64,000 nucleotides of DNA from Piscinibacter sp. XHJ-5. GTDB lineage: Bacteria; Pseudomonadota; Gammaproteobacteria; Burkholderiales; Burkholderiaceae_C. Positions 62,036 to 64,000 of this stretch are shown here, piece after piece. Made by a program: the position numbers and the translations under genes. The notes beneath the pieces were generated by a model. That model worked only from the letters and a program-made list of their open reading frames with translations. It was not told where the DNA came from and did not search any database. The stretch spans positions 2,728,001 through 2,792,000 of the forward strand of contig NZ_CP123228.1 in NCBI RefSeq assembly GCF_029855045.1, read 5' to 3'. Positions within the stretch are counted from its first letter, which is position 1; every line of letters starts with the position of its first letter.

Positions 62036-62878
62036 ATGGATGAACTGGCGATCGAGGTGCACACGCTGCGCAAGAGCTTCGGCCCGCACGTCGCGTTGCG
62101 CGACGTCTCGCTGAGCTTGCGCCGCGGCGAGATGGTGGCCCTGCTCGGCGCCTCGGGCTCGGGCAAGTCGACCTTGCTTCGCCACGTCAGCGGCCTGCAC
62201 CGGGCCGATGCGGGGCACGCGTCGCAGGTGAGCGTGATGGGCCGTGTCGTGCAGCGCGACGGCGAGCTGGCCGGCGACGTGCGCGCCATCCGCTCCGGCG
62301 TTGCGACGATCTTCCAGCAGTTCAACCTGGTGGGTCGGCTGCCGGTGATGGTCAACGTGCTGGCCGGCGCGCTGCACCGGCTGCCGATGTGGCGCGCGCT
62401 GCTGCGGCGCTTTCCGCGCGTCGAGCTGCAGCGCGCCTTCGAGGCGCTGTCGCGTGTCGGCATCGAGCGCTGCGCCTGGCAGCGCGCGTCGACGCTGTCG
62501 GGCGGCCAGCAGCAGCGCGCGGCGATTTCGCGCGCGCTGGTGCAGGGCGCGCAGGTGATCCTGGCCGACGAGCCGATCGCCTCGCTCGACCCGGCGTCGA
62601 GCCGGCGCGTGATGGAGCTGCTGGCCGAAGTCAACCGCGAACTCGGGGTGACGGTGCTGGTGTCGCTGCACCAGGTCGAATTCGCCTTCGCCTTCTGCCC
62701 TCGCACGATCGCCTTGCGTGCCGGCGAGGTGGTCTACGACGGCCCGACACGTGCGCTGTCCGGCGCACGCTTGCACGAGCTGTACGGCTCGCAGGCCGAG
62801 GAGCTGTTCGCCGATGCCGAGGACAAGCTCGACTCTCAACCCTTGCCCCCATCCAGCCACGCCTTGCAAGTGGCGTAG
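62036..62878 (+). CDS. phnC: Phosphonate ABC transporter ATP-binding protein
   Basis: 280 residues from ATG 62036, with GAGGTG just upstream (ATG 62021 is an alternative). ATPase motifs: Walker [22 protein letters not shown]-loop [20 protein letters not shown], signature [20 protein letters not shown], Walker [13 protein letters not shown] and [10 protein letters not shown]. Sequence [18 protein letters not shown] is typical of PhnC. It powers uptake of phosphonates or phosphite with PhnD and PhnE encoded downstream. Confidence 0.94.
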   Translation: MDELAIEVHTLRKSFGPHVALRDVSLSLRRGEMVALLGASGSGKSTLLRHVSGLHRADAGHASQVSVMGRVVQRDGELAGDVRAIRSGVATIFQQFNLVGRLPVMVNVLAGALHRLPMWRALLRRFPRVELQRAFEALSRVGIERCAWQRASTLSGGQQQRAAISRALVQGAQVILADEPIASLDPASSRRVMELLAEVNRELGVTVLVSLHQVEFAFAFCPRTIALRAGEVVYDGPTRALSGARLHELYGSQAEELFADAEDKLDSQPLPPSSHALQVA

Positions 62879-62916
62879 CCGATCGCGATCTTGACCCTTT
62901 CCTGATTGGATTCCCC

Positions 62917-63891
62917 ATGAACCGACGTTCCGTTCTCACCGTCCTCGCCACCACCGCCGCGTTGTGGCTGCCCGCCGCGCACGCGCAGATGAAGGAGATC
63001 AGCTTCGGCATCATCTCGACTGAGGCCTCCAACAACCTGAAGGCCGCCTGGCAGCCGATGCTCGACGACATGGCGAAGAGCACCGGCATGAAGGTCAATG
63101 CCTTCTTCGCGTCCGACTACGCCGGCATCATCGAGGCGATGCGCTTTAACAAGGTGCAGGTCGCCTGGTTCGGCAACAAGTCGGGCATCGAGGCGGTGGA
63201 CCGCTCGAACGGCGAGGTGTTCGCGAAGATCGTCGGCAAGGACGGCACCGAGGGCTACTACTCGCTGCTGGTCGTGCACAAGGACAGCCCGCTGAAGAGC
63301 CTGGACGACGTGCTGAAGCAGCGTGCCAACCTGACGCTCGGGTTCGGCGACCCCAATTCGACCAGCGGCACGGCGGTGCCCGGGCTCTATGCGTTCGCGC
63401 AGAACCGCGTCGATCCGCTGAAGGACTTCAAGCGCACCGTGCGCGCCAACCACGAGACCAACCTGCTGGCCGCGGTCAACAAGCAGGTCGACGTCGCGAC
63501 CAACAACACCGAAGCGGTCGCGCGCCTGGTCCATACCCATCCGGAGCAGGCGAAGCAGGTGCGCGAGATCTGGCGCTCGCCGCTGATCGCGAGCGACCCC
63601 ATCGTCTGGCGCAAGGACCTCGACGACGCGACCAAGAAGGCGGTGCGCGACTTCATCCTCTCCTACGGCAAGGAGCCGCGCGAGCAGGCCATCCTGCAGG
63701 TGATCGGCTACAGCGGCTTCCGGCCGTCGACCAACGACCAGCTCGTGCCGACGCGGCAGATCGAGCTGGCGCGCGAGCGCAGCAAGGTCGAGAGCGACGC
63801 CAATCTCGCCGCCGACGACAAGGCGAAGAAGCTGAAGGACATCGACGACCGCCTGGCCGAGCTCGGCCGGCAGCTCGCGAGCGCGAAGTAA
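62917..63891 (+). CDS. phnD: Phosphonate ABC transporter substrate-binding protein
   Basis: 324 residues from ATG 62917. A signal peptide (SVLTVLATTAALWLPAAHAQ) precedes the binding protein: EISFGIISTEASNNLKAAWQ, ASDYAGIIEAMRFNKVQVAW, LGFGDPNSTSGTAVPGLYAF and ANHETNLLAAVNKQVDVATN are hallmarks of PhnD. The C-terminus is a charged helix. It binds phosphonate in the periplasm and hands it to the membrane subunit. Confidence 0.95.
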   Translation: MNRRSVLTVLATTAALWLPAAHAQMKEISFGIISTEASNNLKAAWQPMLDDMAKSTGMKVNAFFASDYAGIIEAMRFNKVQVAWFGNKSGIEAVDRSNGEVFAKIVGKDGTEGYYSLLVVHKDSPLKSLDDVLKQRANLTLGFGDPNSTSGTAVPGLYAFAQNRVDPLKDFKRTVRANHETNLLAAVNKQVDVATNNTEAVARLVHTHPEQAKQVREIWRSPLIASDPIVWRKDLDDATKKAVRDFILSYGKEPREQAILQVIGYSGFRPSTNDQLVPTRQIELARERSKVESDANLAADDKAKKLKDIDDRLAELGRQLASAK

Positions 63892-63909
63892 GGCCGGCAA
63901 CGCGACGCC

Positions 63910-64000
63910 ATGAGTGCCGCCTTGAGCCTCGCACCCGCGCCAATGCCGCCGCCGCGCACGCCGCTCGGCACGCTGCTCGTGTGGGCGCTGTTGCTCGCGC
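63910..64000 (+). CDS. phnE: Phosphonate ABC transporter permease, 5' end only
   Basis: ATG 63910, 18 bases after the phnD stop, opens a frame that continues to the window edge (30 codons). It reads MSAALSLAPAPMPPPRTPLG and then begins a membrane helix (TLLVWALLLA). Identity as phnE rests mainly on its place after phnC and phnD. Confidence 0.75.
   Translation, partial: MSAALSLAPAPMPPPRTPLGTLLVWALLLA

Overview
The window is a 64 kb piece of a high-GC chromosome from a betaproteobacterium, most likely Burkholderiales. Evidence is the set of short exported DUF4148 proteins, the BPSL1445-type SYLF lipoprotein, the CCGGC-TTC-GCCGG hairpin repeat near 45.6 kb and overall gene style. It has no rRNA or tRNA that I could see, no transposase, no CRISPR array and no phage genes. 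Genes are densely packed, and ATGA/GTGA start-stop overlaps join many of them into operons.

Layout. 0-6 kb: DUF4148 proteins, a secreted cytochrome P460, a secreted alpha/beta hydrolase, a TetR regulator and two broken LysR genes. 6-10.6 kb: an NmrA-type reductase, an alpha/beta hydrolase fused to OsmC, and a phospholipase D family protein. 10.7-16 kb: an aromatic-acid type efflux operon (FUSC pump, DUF1656, HlyD adaptor, outer-membrane factor) downstream of a NarL-type regulator. 16.6-21.2 kb: a six-gene operon of an MCE/Mla-like lipid transporter bracketed by a PRC-barrel protein and an MgtC protein. 21.4-33.6 kb: regulators (a soluble histidine kinase with its response regulator, an orphan ECF sigma factor, LysR, a winged-helix/NTPase/TPR giant, AraC, two more NarL-type proteins) and a YWTD propeller next to a 3-hydroxyacyl-CoA dehydrogenase-like gene.

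33.8-52.8 kb is the functional core: a periplasmic direct glucose oxidation island. A LamB-like porin and PQQ glucose dehydrogenase (gcd) face a complete PQQ synthesis operon in the unusual order pqqB-A-C-D-E; pqqA encodes only 24 residues. A secreted lactonase is joined to a three-subunit FAD gluconate-2-dehydrogenase-type complex (triheme cytochrome c, Tat small subunit, GMC subunit), directly behind a cytochrome bo3 quinol oxidase operon (cyoE-A-B-C-D, with cyoE first). Sugar entry, cofactor supply, two successive oxidations and a terminal oxidase therefore lie together. An NhaP-type Na+/H+ antiporter sits between the two halves.

53-64 kb: a Tat-exported chloroperoxidase-like hydrolase, a second P460, a small cytochrome c, enoyl-CoA hydratase, an orphan MlaC-like protein, and an operon of DoxX with two tandem small proteins that look like divergent relatives of the gluconate dehydrogenase small subunit. 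Then come a SYLF lipoprotein, a 58-residue membrane protein, a thiolase, a SnoaL-like protein and the start of a phosphonate transporter (phnC, phnD, 5' end of phnE).

The region carries several scars of past rearrangement: a cydA fragment, a second cyoD fragment on the opposite strand, the N-terminus of a CaiB-type CoA-transferase, two truncated LysR genes and a frameshifted glycine-zipper gene. All assignments rest on reading the sequence and remembered family features; no database search was made.
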